64,000 nucleotides of DNA from the NCBI GenBank assembly GCA_018398585.1, contig JAGTTD010000001.1, positions 27,411,438 through 27,475,437 of the forward strand. Reading direction: 5' to 3'. The notes under the pieces are model-generated. The model was not told where the DNA came from. It saw nothing but the letters and a program-made list of their open reading frames with translations, and searched no databases. The DNA is from Simmondsia chinensis (lineage: Eukaryota > Streptophyta > Magnoliopsida > Caryophyllales > Simmondsiaceae). This document shows, in pieces, positions 21,116 to 31,272 of the stretch. The translations under genes were made by a program, and so were the position numbers. The stretch's first letter is position 1, and the number at the start of each line of letters is the position of its first letter.

Positions 21116-22543
21116 TGATGCAGACTTTGCATATGCGTTAGCAAGTGCACTAGTCATATCAAATAATATAGAAATGAGTAGAGTATTGTCCCACGAGGAT
21201 TGTTATTGAATGAGTACCAAGATTAGTAGCTTTGATGCTATTTGAACAACCGAAAGATTGAAATGTTGATATGAAATAAAATAAACTAAAAAGAAACAAA
21301 TATGTTAACTGATTTTATGAAGTTTTTATGATTTAATAATATCCAAGGCATCCGATTTCACCCAGTTGCATTAATACACCTTACTATTCTCGTTATTCAA
21401 GTTGTTAGTACGTGTTGATAGTTGAAAACCCTAATTTACTAAATATTCTTTCTCGAGCAACATTTAGCATGCTCTTTTACATATTAACCCATCACTCTCG
21501 TGCATGAATTTAAATAAGAAAACAGTTTTTAAAGATCTATGATTTTCTCTTAAAAACCACACAAATCGCGTTAATCTCTCTCGAGCATTTGCTCAATTTT
21601 TGGTGCTTATCACCTTAGCACTCATCATAAATCTCCTCTCAGACTCATTATAAATTGTTATAGGCTTTAAATGGTGATCAACCATTTAAAACTCATGACG
21701 AATAATGATAAACACTTCAACAACGCGATAACAAAACCCTAAATACGTTGAATTAGAAATGAGCGTATATTACAACTTAGGCTACATCGTAGCCTTGGAA
21801 TAACAAAATTAGTTCATGATAAACTTAATATAAGCATAAATAACACAAAATTCATGAACTTAGGAAAGAAAAAGGATAGAAAGAACTTAAAAATACAAAA
21901 TTACAAACCAAACTTTCTTCCCTCCTTCTTCTAACTTCACCCGTTTTTCTTCTACTTCCTCTACACTTTGTATGAGGTTTTTGTTCGATGAAGGATGATC
22001 CAAACACTCCCAAACACCCCCCCCCCCCTATTTATAGTGTTTGAAGGGGAAATAAACTATGCAAAAAATTACATCAAACTTGCTTCTTATTTGCTAAATG
22101 GTGCGAATCATCTTCAACTTGCCAAGTTCTTCATTTTTTTATCTTTTTATCTTCTTTTCCACCACCCAAAAATGCAAAATCAGCTCAAGTTGATGTTGTT
22201 TGTGTGTTATACAAGGCATTCGAGTAAAAAAAAAATGAAGATATTGCCGCCCATTGCAATTTGTTTGCATAAAAAATGTTATTTTATGTAGGGTCATGTA
22301 TGAACCATATATTTTGGGTTGATTTTGCAATTTTAATGCTTTAATTTGATGTATCTTGCATTTACTTGTTGATGTTAATTATAAAACCTAGCAAGATTTA
22401 ACATAAAATGAGTGTTTTTACAAGAAAATAGCAAAATAGTTCAAAAAGGGCAAAACCGAGCTAAAGTGATAGAAGTTCGATGCAAAATGGTTAAAAATAT
22501 ATTAAAATGATATAAATAATTATATACTAAATTAGGCTTATCA
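21116..22543 (-). repeat. Athila 5' LTR, complete
   Basis: 1428 bp bounded by TGATGCAGAC and GGCTTATCA on the plus strand (TGAT...ATCA inverted ends). Near 22017 a 12-base C run replaces the 5-base run of the other LTR. A related LTR, in the opposite orientation, stands alone at 54913-56317. Confidence 0.92.
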
Positions 22544-23040
22544 ACAAGCCCAAAATACTCTTGGAATTTAGAGTCGTCGTTCAAACTGAACATCATGAAT
22601 CACTCAAATTTGATAGTAGTGCAAAAACAAGTAACTCACATGGTCCAACCCAGTGTAACAATCTTTTAAAACACACCAACATAACACTTTCGGATCACCA
22701 TCCACATGACCAAGACAAGTCATTTAAAGTGTCACGTTATAGTCTTAGCATACAAGTGGTCCAAACTTGTCTTTGACTACTAGTTTTTCGAACAACAATC
22801 TATACCATTTGTTCCAAGTATATCTGTGGGTTAATCTCATAAACCACTTAGAATAAATATATAAATTGTTCTCTAAGGACTACACCCATCTCAGCGATGT
22901 TACAAAAAGAAAATCACATGCAATATAAATGCTCGCTTACACAAATTTAATAAGGAAACAACTGGAACTTTAATTTTATTCTTTAATAAAATTACATTTA
23001 GAGGGTAAAATCTAGATTTCTAGGACACTACTCCTAACAT
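22544..23040 (-). repeat. Copia-B 3' LTR, inner part
   Basis: Resumes the copia LTR after the Athila insertion. AGTCGTCGTTCAAA and CACCATCCACATGACCAAGA match the copy at about 29489-29958. It ends CCTAACAT next to the polypurine tract. Confidence 0.9.
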
Positions 23041-23054
23041 TCTCCCACTTGTCC
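23041..23054 (-). other. Copia-B polypurine tract
   Basis: Sense AGGACAAGTGGGAGA abuts the LTR start ATGTTAGGAG. This is the typical Ty1/copia form. Confidence 0.85.
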
Positions 23055-23143
23055 TCAATCCAGTTTATACAAACTTTATACGCATCCCATCTATGTATGA
23101 TCCCAAGGTCTACTGAGTCAAAGTCTTAGTAAAATCAATTACT

Positions 23144-24360
23144 TTATATGAACCAACGTGCCTCCTTTGCACCTTCTAAAGCTGCAACGTATTCGGCCTC
23201 TATGGTGAAGTCAGTAATACAAGACTGCTTGACACTGCCCAAACTTATAGCTCCTCCTCCAAGGGTAAAGACATATCTAGACATCAAACGTCTGGCATCT
23301 CTATCTGACTGGAAGTTTGAATCGGTATAGCCAACAATAACCAGCGCGTCCCTTTGGAAGATCAGCATATAATCTCTAATTTTTCTCAAGTACTTAAGAA
23401 TATGCTTTACTGCCACCCAATGCATCAGACCCAGGTTAAGTTGATATCTGCTAATCATACCAACATCATAGTGGATATATGGGCTCATGCACAACATGGC
23501 ATACCTGAGGGTTCCCACAGCCGAAGCATAAGGAGCATTCCTCATCTGCTCCGCCTCTTGAGGTTTCTTAGGACACTGCTCTAAAGAAAGAGGGATTCCA
23601 TGCCTGAAGGGTAAAAGTCCTTTCTTAGAGTCCTCCATGCAATGCCTTGACAACATCTTGACAATATAAGTGGCTTGAGAAAGACCAAACATCCTGCTCT
23701 TACGATCTCGCAGAAGCTTAATCCCAAGAATATAGCTGGCTTCTCCTAAGTCCTTCATATCGAATTGACTCGATAACCAAATCTCTACAGTTGACAACAC
23801 ACCTACATCATTCCCAATGAGTAGTACATCATCGACACATAACACTAAGAAAGTCAGTACTTTCTTTTGGCGTCATTTATACACATATAGTTCATCAACC
23901 AATTGTTAAAACCCGTAGGATTTGATCACCTCATTGAATCTAATATTCCATGAGCTTCATGCTTGCTTCAGTCCATATATGGACTTCTTTAATTCGCATA
24001 CCATATGCTCCTAATTCTTGACAATGAAATTGTCTGGTTCCACCATATAGATGCCTTCATCAAGACGACCATTTCGGAAGGCCATTTTGACCTCCATTTG
24101 CCAAATCTCATGATCATAATGAGCTGCAATAGATAGGAGTATCCTTATGGACCTTATCATGGCTACTGGTGAGAAGGTCTCCTCATAATCGATTCCTTGG
24201 TATTGGGTAAAACCCTTAGCAACCAACCTTGCCTAACCTTCCCATCCACTCCACTTTTCCTCTTGTAGACCCATTTACATCCAATGAGCTTAATGGCAAT
24301 AGGCACCTCTACAAGATCCCAAACTTGATTAGAATACATAGATCCTATCTCAGATTTCAT
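23144..24360 (-). pseudogene. Copia-B reverse transcriptase and RNase H
   Basis: Frame 24360-24163 (VWDLVEVPIAIKLIGCKWVY) and frame 24226-24011 ([20 protein letters not shown]) form the start of copia reverse transcriptase, with a frameshift between them. After a gap with stops, frame 23845-23144 reads LCVDDVLLIGND (YVDD box with Tyr replaced by Cys), FDMKDLGEASYILGIKL, and then RNase H blocks GYTDSNFQSDRDARRL, YVFTLGGGAISL and TIEAEYVAALEGAKEARWF. The Asp and Glu residues of RNase H are still present. The Cys in place of Tyr and the frame breaks make activity unlikely. Confidence 0.88.
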
Positions 24361-24372
24361 TGTTAAGATCCA

Positions 24373-25007
24373 TTAGTCAGCATCCTTGTCTTTAATTGCC
24401 TCATTATAGCTGAGAGGATTAGATTCAATATCATGGTCAACCATTACGGCTCTCGCCATGAATCTATTAGGTGCCTTGACAATCCTTCCACTACGCCCTT
24501 GCTCTCGTGTACCAGGAATATTCTTGTCCCTTTTAGTAGGAGCATCTAATGCATTCACTGTGTCCCGAGTTGTGTCTAACTGTTCAGAATTAGATAAATT
24601 TTCTTTTAATCCCTCTAACACTACTCCACTTTTGCTTTTGTAGTCTACTACAAAATCCTCCTTTAACATTTCGCATTTACATTTACAAAAACCTTTTGAT
24701 CAGAAGGACTATAAAAAAACCACCCTTGTTCCTTTGGGATAACCCAAAAAAGAGATTGGTAAAGTAGTATGACTCATTATGGACCTTACCATATCTAACA
24801 ATGTCCTAATCCTTCCTTCTGCAACATCATTCTGTTGCAATGTATCAGGAGCAGAAAACTAAGATCTTATCCCATTCGCAGTAAAAAAAATTCTAGAAAC
24901 TTACCTGAAAGATATTCACCCCCTGGATCTGATCAGAGAGACTTAACTTGTTTACCTAATCGCTTTTAAACTTTAGAGTTGTATGCTTTGAACTTTTCAA
25001 AAGAGTC
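24373..25007 (-). pseudogene. Copia-B integrase C-terminal region, degraded
   Basis: Between integrase core and reverse transcriptase. Frame 24669-24373 includes SGRIVKAPNRFMARAVMVDH, the RR/RIVxxPxRF linker commonly found before copia reverse transcriptase. From 24670 to 25007 the reading is broken by several stops. No catalytic motif is expected here. Confidence 0.6.
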
Positions 25008-25442
25008 CTACTTATATCTCATTAGGTAAACATATCCATACCTTGAGTAATCATCATTAAACATAATGAAGTACTCATGCCCAACTCTTGCTTGAATGTT
25101 CATTGGTCTACATACATCTATGTGTACCAACTCTAGCAAGTCACTAACCCTGTGGCCGTTACTTTTAAAGACAGACTTGGTCATCTTTCCTTTTATGCAG
25201 GATTCATAGAATGGTAATGACTTCAAGTCCAAAGCCTCTATAAGTCCATCTCTTACCAGTCTTTGGATCCGGTTCAAATTAATGTGACCTAAACATTCGT
25301 GCCATATGTAGGCATTATGTCTTTCAGGTTGTTTTGTCTTATGAGATTGAGCAAGTAAGCTTGTGCTAGATTCATTTAAACATATATCAGAGTCTTTGTT
25401 CAAGAAATAACGTGAAAAAATCATCGACATGTACCTTTGCAA
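25008..25442 (-). pseudogene. Copia-B integrase N-terminal and core part
   Basis: Frame with the zinc-binding and core start of copia integrase: WHECLGHINLNRIQRLVRDG, CIKGKMTKSVF, then LLELVHIDVCRPMNIQARVG with the first catalytic Asp (HIDVC), and YFIMFNDDYSRYGYVYLMRY. The segment carrying the second Asp and the Glu lies in the degraded interval below 25008. In VCRPM the usual Gly of DxxGP is Arg. It overlaps the protease frame by 22 bases in another frame, the result of a frameshift rather than a designed overlap. Confidence 0.85.
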
Positions 25443-26077
25443 ATAAACAATTTATTTTGCATAATAACAGGTTCACAACAAAAATTAACAGAATAACAAT
25501 TATCCATTAAATGGGAAACAGAAATTAAATTCCTGCATAGTGTAGGTAAAAATAAACAATCATTTAAAACCAAAACTCTACCACTAAATACTAAGCTAAC
25601 ATCTCCTACTCTTAAGACCGCTACTCTTGTACCATCTCCAAAAGTCAGGTACAGCTCCCCATCATATAGCCTCCTGGTTAGCTTGAGCCCCTGTAACATA
25701 TTATGGACATGGTCAGTTGAACCTGAGTCCACACACCAGGAGCCTGGTGGACTCTCAACTGTGCATGACTCAACTAAGTGAGATATCAACATATCTTCCC
25801 CAGATGGCTTAGCAGTATCCGTAGGAAGAGAAGCTAAGTACTCAGTGCAGTTCCTCTTCCCGCAAAAGAAACAGTTTTCTTTCATTGCCTTCTTTATTGA
25901 CTTGGTTGTTACACTAGCAACCTTGCCCTTTCCTTTCTTTCCATTAGGTCCCTCATTAGTAATAACTAAGTCCAACTTGTTTTTCCAAGCAAAGTAATTT
26001 GGTCCAATTAAAGCATTATCTTTCAGATTTGAATGAAGTGCACCAATTATAGCAATTTGAAAACACTGTAAATGCAA
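25421..26077 (-). CDS. Copia-B gag-protease ORF with most of gag deleted
   Basis: A 218-codon open frame. Residues 24-42 (LIGPNYFAWKNKLDLVITNEG, quoted as IGPNYFAWKNKLDLVI) are the start of a copia gag. They run directly into the basic linker PNGKKGKGKVASV, a zinc-knuckle remnant with CFFCGKRNC, and then protease WCVDSGSTDHVHN with an intact D-S-G active site, followed by LYLTFGDGTRV and NDCLFLPTLCRNLISVSHLM. A normal copia gag has roughly 150-200 residues between the first two blocks, so gag has an in-frame deletion that left the frame open. Function as a coat protein is therefore unlikely; the protease part could fold. Confidence 0.75.
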   Translation of the reverse strand: MHLQCFQIAIIGALHSNLKDNALIGPNYFAWKNKLDLVITNEGPNGKKGKGKVASVTTKSIKKAMKENCFFCGKRNCTEYLASLPTDTAKPSGEDMLISHLVESCTVESPPGSWCVDSGSTDHVHNMLQGLKLTRRLYDGELYLTFGDGTRVAVLRVGDVSLVFSGRVLVLNDCLFLPTLCRNLISVSHLMDNCYSVNFCCEPVIMQNKLFICKGTCR

Positions 26078-27014
26078 ATATTTGTGTAACTATCTAATAT
26101 GAGTCTTGTATAAAATGCAGTGATATCTATTTTTTTTAATTTAGCAAACACAATCAGTCAGGTCTCCACAAAACTATACTATCATGCATGCCATGATGAC
26201 CCAAGCACATCACTCCTTACTTCAAGACAGCAGGGTCGCACGAAATTAGTTTGGGTGAGAACTATTTTCTATTAACATGTTTTTTTTGTAACTCTTACAA
26301 AACATGATTAACTCACCACTTTACCTTAGTCTCTAATATAACACAATAGAGCTCATCAGGGACGTTAATGTATTACGATCATTAAGTGTAAACCATTACC
26401 TAAACCTCTATACAAACGCACGTAATACTCCATAGCAGGGTGGTTGCATTGCTTCTTTGCACTTTGGTTTACCCTAATAGAAGTCTAACCCTGTGATCTG
26501 CAAACCAACATCATCCATGGGCAGGTCTGCCAATCTACTCTACTGCTAGACCGGTAATGGAGATCACGAGGTTTCAACAACTGAACCTCGCTCCCATTTG
26601 TTTTTTATAAACTAGTAGTTTTAGATTAACTTACATTTACAACTTAGATTATCTCATAATCTTGTTCAGAATCTCATTCTAAAAATTAAATTAACTTATA
26701 AAATTAATTAATTAAGTTTTTATTTAAAATAGTATGGACTTATAACTTAGATTATCTTATATCTACTTTAGAATCTCATTCTAAATAAAAATTAAATTAA
26801 TTAAAAAAGTTTATTAATTTATTACTTCTGCTGCTTTACTAAAAATATTTTATTTTATTTTTTTCTTTGAAATGCCAGGTCATCGCCATGCCAGCGACAC
26901 ATCATCGCCCAGTCAGCGCCACGTCATCGCCCAGTCAGCGCCACGTCATCTCCCAGTCAGCACCACTTTTTTGTTATAAAAAAATTTAACTTATTATCAT
27001 GATTAATAACGCAC
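26078..27014 (-). other. Copia-B leader region, no gene
   Basis: A+T-rich leader between gag start and the LINE. It holds a 22-bp tandem repeat at 26881-26967. No supportable ORF. Confidence 0.6.
26881..26967. repeat. 22-bp tandem repeat, four units
   Basis: Units at 26881, 26902, 26924 and 26946 of the form CATCGCCCAGTCAGCGCCAC. The middle two are identical; the outer ones have substitutions. G+C-rich in an A+T-rich setting. Confidence 0.85.
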
Positions 27015-27032
27015 AATCTCATCATACAAACA
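27015..27032. repeat. LINE target site duplication, left copy
   Basis: AATCTCATCATACAAACA matches AATCTCATGATACGAACA at 27728-27745 with two mismatches. Length and position are typical of LINE insertion. Confidence 0.8.
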
Positions 27033-27727
27033 GCTGAAGGTGGCGGAGATGAGGATGTTGCGGCAGATGTGTGGACACACGAGGAAGGGTATGATCAGGA
27101 ATGACGTTATAAGAGGCAAATTAGGTGTGGCTCCGATCGAAGATAAATTGAGGGAGCAGCGTTTGCGGTGGTTTGGGCATGTTAAGGGGAGACCGACCAA
27201 CGTCCCTGTCATGAGATGCGAACAACTCCATGCTATGATAGGGAGGAGAGGGAGAGGCAGGCCAAATAAGAGATGGATGAAGATGATCCTGCACGACCTC
27301 ACCCACCTAAACCTGTAGGTAGAGATGGCCTTAGATAAAGCTCAATGGAAGGCTAGTATAGGGGTAGCCGATATGTGGTGTAGGGTAGAAGAGCTTATTT
27401 TTGCTAACATTGGAACCCTTAGGATTCTATGCCGACTTGTTTCGCTTATGCGATATGTTTGCTGTCATATCGCCTGCCGCCTATTGCTACTTCATGCTTC
27501 CTTTATGCTTGCCTTATGCTGTTGTGCTTGGTGCTTTTGGTCTTATGCTTTTATGCTTCATGCTTGTATGCTTGTATGCTTCTCTTCTTCTCAGGTTGGG
27601 GGTCCTCGGACATAGCCTCCCTTAAGGGTAATACCTTAAAGAGGAAAGGTTGCGTACATCCTCCCCTCAGACCCTGCATACGCAGGAGCCCTTAAGGCAC
27701 TGGGTCGGTTGTTGTTGTTGTTGTTGT
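27033..27727 (+). mobile_element. 5'-truncated RTE-type LINE
   Basis: Plus-strand fragment with the C-terminal end of a LINE reverse transcriptase: EMRMLRQMCGHTRKGMIRND, KLREQRLRWFGHVKGRP, GRGRPNKRWMKMILHDLTHL. After one stop (27316) the same frame continues with MALDKAQWKASIGVADMW, the usual last residues. The 3' untranslated part includes CCTTAAGG and GACCCTGCATACGCAGGAGC and ends in (TTG)n, the tail typical of plant RTE LINEs. The 5' end is truncated as expected for target-primed insertion, and an 18-bp duplication flanks it. It is dead: only about 100 codons of the enzyme remain. Confidence 0.88.
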
Positions 27728-27936
27728 AATCTCATGATACGAACAACTTAAGTGCAAATTAATAAATTGATTTATCTGAATTAACTATTAACTCATTAAC
27801 GGTTTAAAAAATTTAAATCGGTACCTTAAACAATCTTTCCTTCTAAATGAAATCTCTATTTTATTAAATTACAAGTCTATTTATTTCGAGCTTATTATAC
27901 CTATTTGTGTATATTATGAATTTAATTAAAGGCTGG
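27728..27936 (-). other. Copia-B leader next to primer site
   Basis: Starts with the right copy of the LINE target duplication (27728-27745) and continues as A+T-rich untranslated leader to the primer site. Confidence 0.6.
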
Positions 27937-27949
27937 CACTGATACCAAT
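27937..27949 (-). other. Copia-B primer binding site, tRNA-Met type
   Basis: The minus strand reads ATTGGTATCAGTGCC, close to TGGTATCAGAGCC, complementary to initiator tRNA-Met. It abuts the LTR at 27950. Confidence 0.8.
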
Positions 27950-29958
27950 TGTTGGGACAAATTTCACAAGTTTTTCCCTAATTTAACAAAGTTAACGCAG
28001 CAAAAGTATTTAAACTTTTTAATTTTAAACATAAGGTTGATTTAAAATTCCTAGTTTTGAATCTACAAATTTAAATTCCTAATTTAAATATATTGACCTC
28101 TACTCTAATACAATCATAACAATTACATGAACTATAACAAGCATAATAAGAAAACTGTAAATAAATAGAAAGCAAAAAACTTTAAAAGAAAAGGAAATAA
28201 GAATACCTAGAATTGCTCCAATTAAAAAAAAAAAAAGAAGAATACAAGAATAATAAAAACTTTAAGAAAGCTGAGAAAACCGAGATCCAGCTGCCTTCTA
28301 TGCCATGACCTCAAAACGCCCGGGGAGTGGGCTCCAAAAAATATTAACCTGTAGAAGAAAATTTTCAAGGGAAAATTTTTCTCTGTAATTAGGTCTCCGA
28401 AAGTCAGCACTTTCAGTATCCTTTAATTTTTATATTGAATGAATGCCAAAACATAAAATCAGTACCTAGATTTATAGTAGTTACCGAAGCGAAAAAATAG
28501 TGAAATTTCAATGTGGGATGCGAAACCAGTTTACAAAATGCAGCGTTTAATATATAAAAAAACCAAAACGATGCATTTTAATGCTGGGAAAAATTGCCTG
28601 TTTTTTAAATTCAAAATGTGTGCCACGTGTCGCACGCCGATTGGTCCGTGCCCGAAGGTGCGAATCGCTCCCCTTAGGACAGTCCAGCACGTGACATGTG
28701 TCACGAGCTGGTTGGTCCATCCGCATATACGTGGATCGTGATTTTGGGTGTTTTAGTTTCCATTTTTTTGTTTCCCACATGTAAAAAATTATCTTATGAA
28801 TTTCAAATTTCAAAAATTATTTTCTTTTATAATTTTTAATTTTTATTCATGTCATGAATATTGCTTGCCAAAATTAAATAATTCATCTATGAATTCTTTA
28901 GTATTTTTTGATGGCAATAAAAATAGAGGCTTGCATAGGGACCTCAGAGTCAAGTTAAATCTAGCTCCAAATGGGTTAATTAATTACCAACTCAAGATAA
29001 AATTTAATTACTATTTAATGAGACTTAATTTCACTGCATAAATTTTATTGTACTCTAGACAAAAATCATTGATTCAATATTTTCCAAATAGACTATATTG
29101 ATGACAACAACCCCTCCATTAGATATCCATGACAACGAATAATTATAATTACTACCATTATCCTTCTCACAGCTTCTCCATTAGTGACCGACTCACCTTT
29201 CACTGAATAATTTTTTTTATACTTGAACATATTCATAGCATAAATTCCAAATGTCAAACACCTCAAACATTTTGGCCAAAGATTCCGAATCATTCAAACA
29301 CTTGCAAATCAATTAAGGGGACATCTATATCTCATAAGAGGTTGTAAATTCCATATTGAATACCTGATCTTTGTCACACTTCACGCCGCTACCTAGTGTA
29401 TATGGGAATTCAGTCATTTTTCTAGACCTTACTTATAGTACACCAAATTAACTAACATTCCATGCATAAGTCCAACATACTCTCAGGATTTAGAGTCGTC
29501 GTTCAAATAGTACATCATGAATCACTCATCTCCGATACTAGTCTAGTGACAAGTAATTCACATGGTCTAACTCAATGTATAAATCTTATTAAACACACCA
29601 ACATAACACTTTAGGATCACCATCCACATGACCAAGACAAGTCATCTAAAGTGTCATGTTATAGTCTTAGCATACAAGTGGTCCAAACTTGTTTCTAACC
29701 ATGAGTTTTTCAAACAACAATCCATACCATTTGTTCCAATTCTATTTGTGGGTTTATCTCATAAACCACTTAGAATAAACATGTAATATGTAGTCTGAGT
29801 ACTACATCCACCTCATGGATGTTACCAAAAAGGAAATCACATGCAGTATAAATGCTTGTTTACACAAATTTAATAAGAAAATGACTGAAACTTCTATTTT
29901 ATTCTTTAATAAAATAACAAGAAGATAAAATTTGGATTTCCAGGATGCCATTCCTAAT
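27950..29958 (-). repeat. Copia-B 5' LTR
   Basis: About 2.0-kb LTR from TGTTGGGAC to CCTAAT, homologous to the split copy at 9836-11187 and 22544-23040. It keeps the roughly 160 bp (29303-29465) that the other copy lost at the Athila junction. It is followed by target duplication GGGAT (29959-29963). Confidence 0.9.
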
Positions 29959-31240
29959 GGGATTGGGGGGATACTCCTGAGCACCTATCACAATCGGGTG
30001 TGGGAACTGTTGTTGCCCACCAAACCCTAGATAAACCCCTTGATCATAATGGCCAGGTGCTTGGTTGGCTATTAAGTATGTCCCAACATGACCTTGGTTA
30101 CATGGCGTGCCTGGAGACACAACGGTACCAACCGGTTGTTGGTTCTTCCTTGTATGATAAATGCCCAAGTTGTGATCTTGAGGCTGTGGGTTGTTAATTT
30201 GCCGCCCAATATGATAAGCATGAAGAGATCTAAGATGAGAAGTCAGCTTTCCTATATTAGGGACCTGGCCTTGCACTCATAGATGAAGGCCTTAAGTGGG
30301 CCTCGAGGTAACCTATGCTGCTTGAGGAGGGTATGAATGGTTATACCTCCCTATCTTGGGGATAGGTGACAATGGCATAGTAGGATTGGGGTCTCTCATG
30401 GTAAGAGAAAAAATTGATTGGAAGGGCCTGTAACACTGTGAGGCACGCTTTCGTTTCTATGGATGGATTCCGTGTGTATGACACACAGGTTAGCCATAGA
30501 CGAATATTCCGTTCTCTCATGAACCGTACGGTCAACCTAAGTGATTGGTAATCGTGAGCTTAAGGGAATCTCATGAGGGTAACCAACTAGGATCGATGGA
30601 GAGGGTGGCGGGCCTTAGTTTCCTGATATCCTCCCTAAGGGCTTGAACTAAGCCATTATGAGTCTCTGCTTGTCTAACCAAATTAGACTTAACTTCAACC
30701 ACTGTCTGCCTAGCCACATCCTTAGCAATAAGGTAGATGTAGAGGACAAGGTCAAGTTCATTTCTATCAAGACCATATCAGTTTCTTTGTGTGGCCTTTT
30801 GTGCATAGAGATTCCAACGTCATTTGTCATGGCTCTCATAACGGCAGAGTTTTCACGCTAAGCGGCAAGATTGCGCTTTGTTTTGCACGTTGTCTCTCGA
30901 AGGCTTCTCTCATTGTCTGTTGGACTCTTTGGTCCACAATCTCTAAATGATGCTTGAGCATAGCAATGAAACTCTTGCGAGAATGGCCATCAAGCCCAAT
31001 ACTTTCATCTTCTGGGATGTCATCATCACCACCACTTTCACTGCCATGGCTATGACTCATTTCATCCCTTTGGGATATGGGACTTTGTTCTAGGGGATGC
31101 TCAAGAGGGGACACGATAAGGGCAAAGCTTTCCGGTTCCTTGAGCTCGAGAGCATTAGACCTCTGGGTTCTGACCATCGGCGAATGGTCGGCAATTACGT
31201 CTTGGTAATCCACGAAGGGTTGAAGAAAATGAAATCTCAT
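29959..31240 (-). pseudogene. Gypsy-A gag, N-terminal third
   Basis: Continuation of the Gypsy-A gag upstream of the Copia-B insertion. Frame 31240-30836 (MRFHFLQPFVDYQDVIADHS, PLEHPLEQSPISQRDEMSHS, ESGGDDDIPEDESIGLDGHS) and frame 30839-30648 (HKRPHKETDMVLIEMNLTLS) align with Gypsy-B at 50849-51458. Frame 30276 onward (NQAPGHYDQGVYLGF, PHPIVIGAQEYPP) aligns with 51930-52060 and runs into the copia LTR. No domain is recognised in this N-terminal region. An acidic DDDIPEDE stretch is shared by both copies. Frames are broken at least three times. Confidence 0.75.
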
Positions 31241-31266
31241 TTTATCCTCCCACTATGGTCACCAAA
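31241..31266 (-). other. Gypsy-A primer-site region
   Basis: Sense TTTTTGGTGACCATAGTGGG directly follows the LTR, and the same place in Gypsy-B reads TTTTGGCAACCATAGTGGGA. By position this holds the primer site; I cannot name the tRNA with confidence. Confidence 0.55.
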
Positions 31267-31272
31267 AAGGCA

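Larger units (their letters stand above)
11188..22543 (-). mobile_element. Athila-type gypsy element nested in the Copia-B LTR
   Basis: Minus-strand Ty3/gypsy element: 3' LTR (left, truncated), polypurine tract, untranslated 3' region, integrase, RNase H and reverse transcriptase (split by a solo LTR), protease, gag, tRNA-Asp primer site and intact 5' LTR. The gag region, the protease loop CDLGASINLMP and the primer site are characteristic of plant Athila-like elements. No envelope-like ORF is present between integrase and the 3' LTR. All genes carry frameshifts or stops. Confidence 0.9.
9836..29958 (-). mobile_element. Copia-B, Ty1/copia element hosting an Athila element and a LINE
   Basis: Minus-strand Ty1/copia element. 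The 3' LTR is on the left (9836-11187 plus 22544-23040, split by the Athila insertion), followed rightward by polypurine tract (23041), RNase H and reverse transcriptase, integrase, protease with zinc-knuckle remnant, leader with an inserted RTE LINE, tRNA-Met primer site (27938) and the 5' LTR (27950-29958). The gene order protease-integrase-reverse transcriptase-RNase H is that of Ty1/copia. LTRs are long (about 2 kb) and diverged from each other, indicating an old insertion. Target duplication GGGAT. Confidence 0.9.

Noticed and set aside
27325..27695. Cys/Leu-rich open frames in the LINE 3' region
   Set aside because: They follow the stop at the end of the reverse transcriptase in 3' untranslated sequence made of TATGCTT repeats; no protein evidence.
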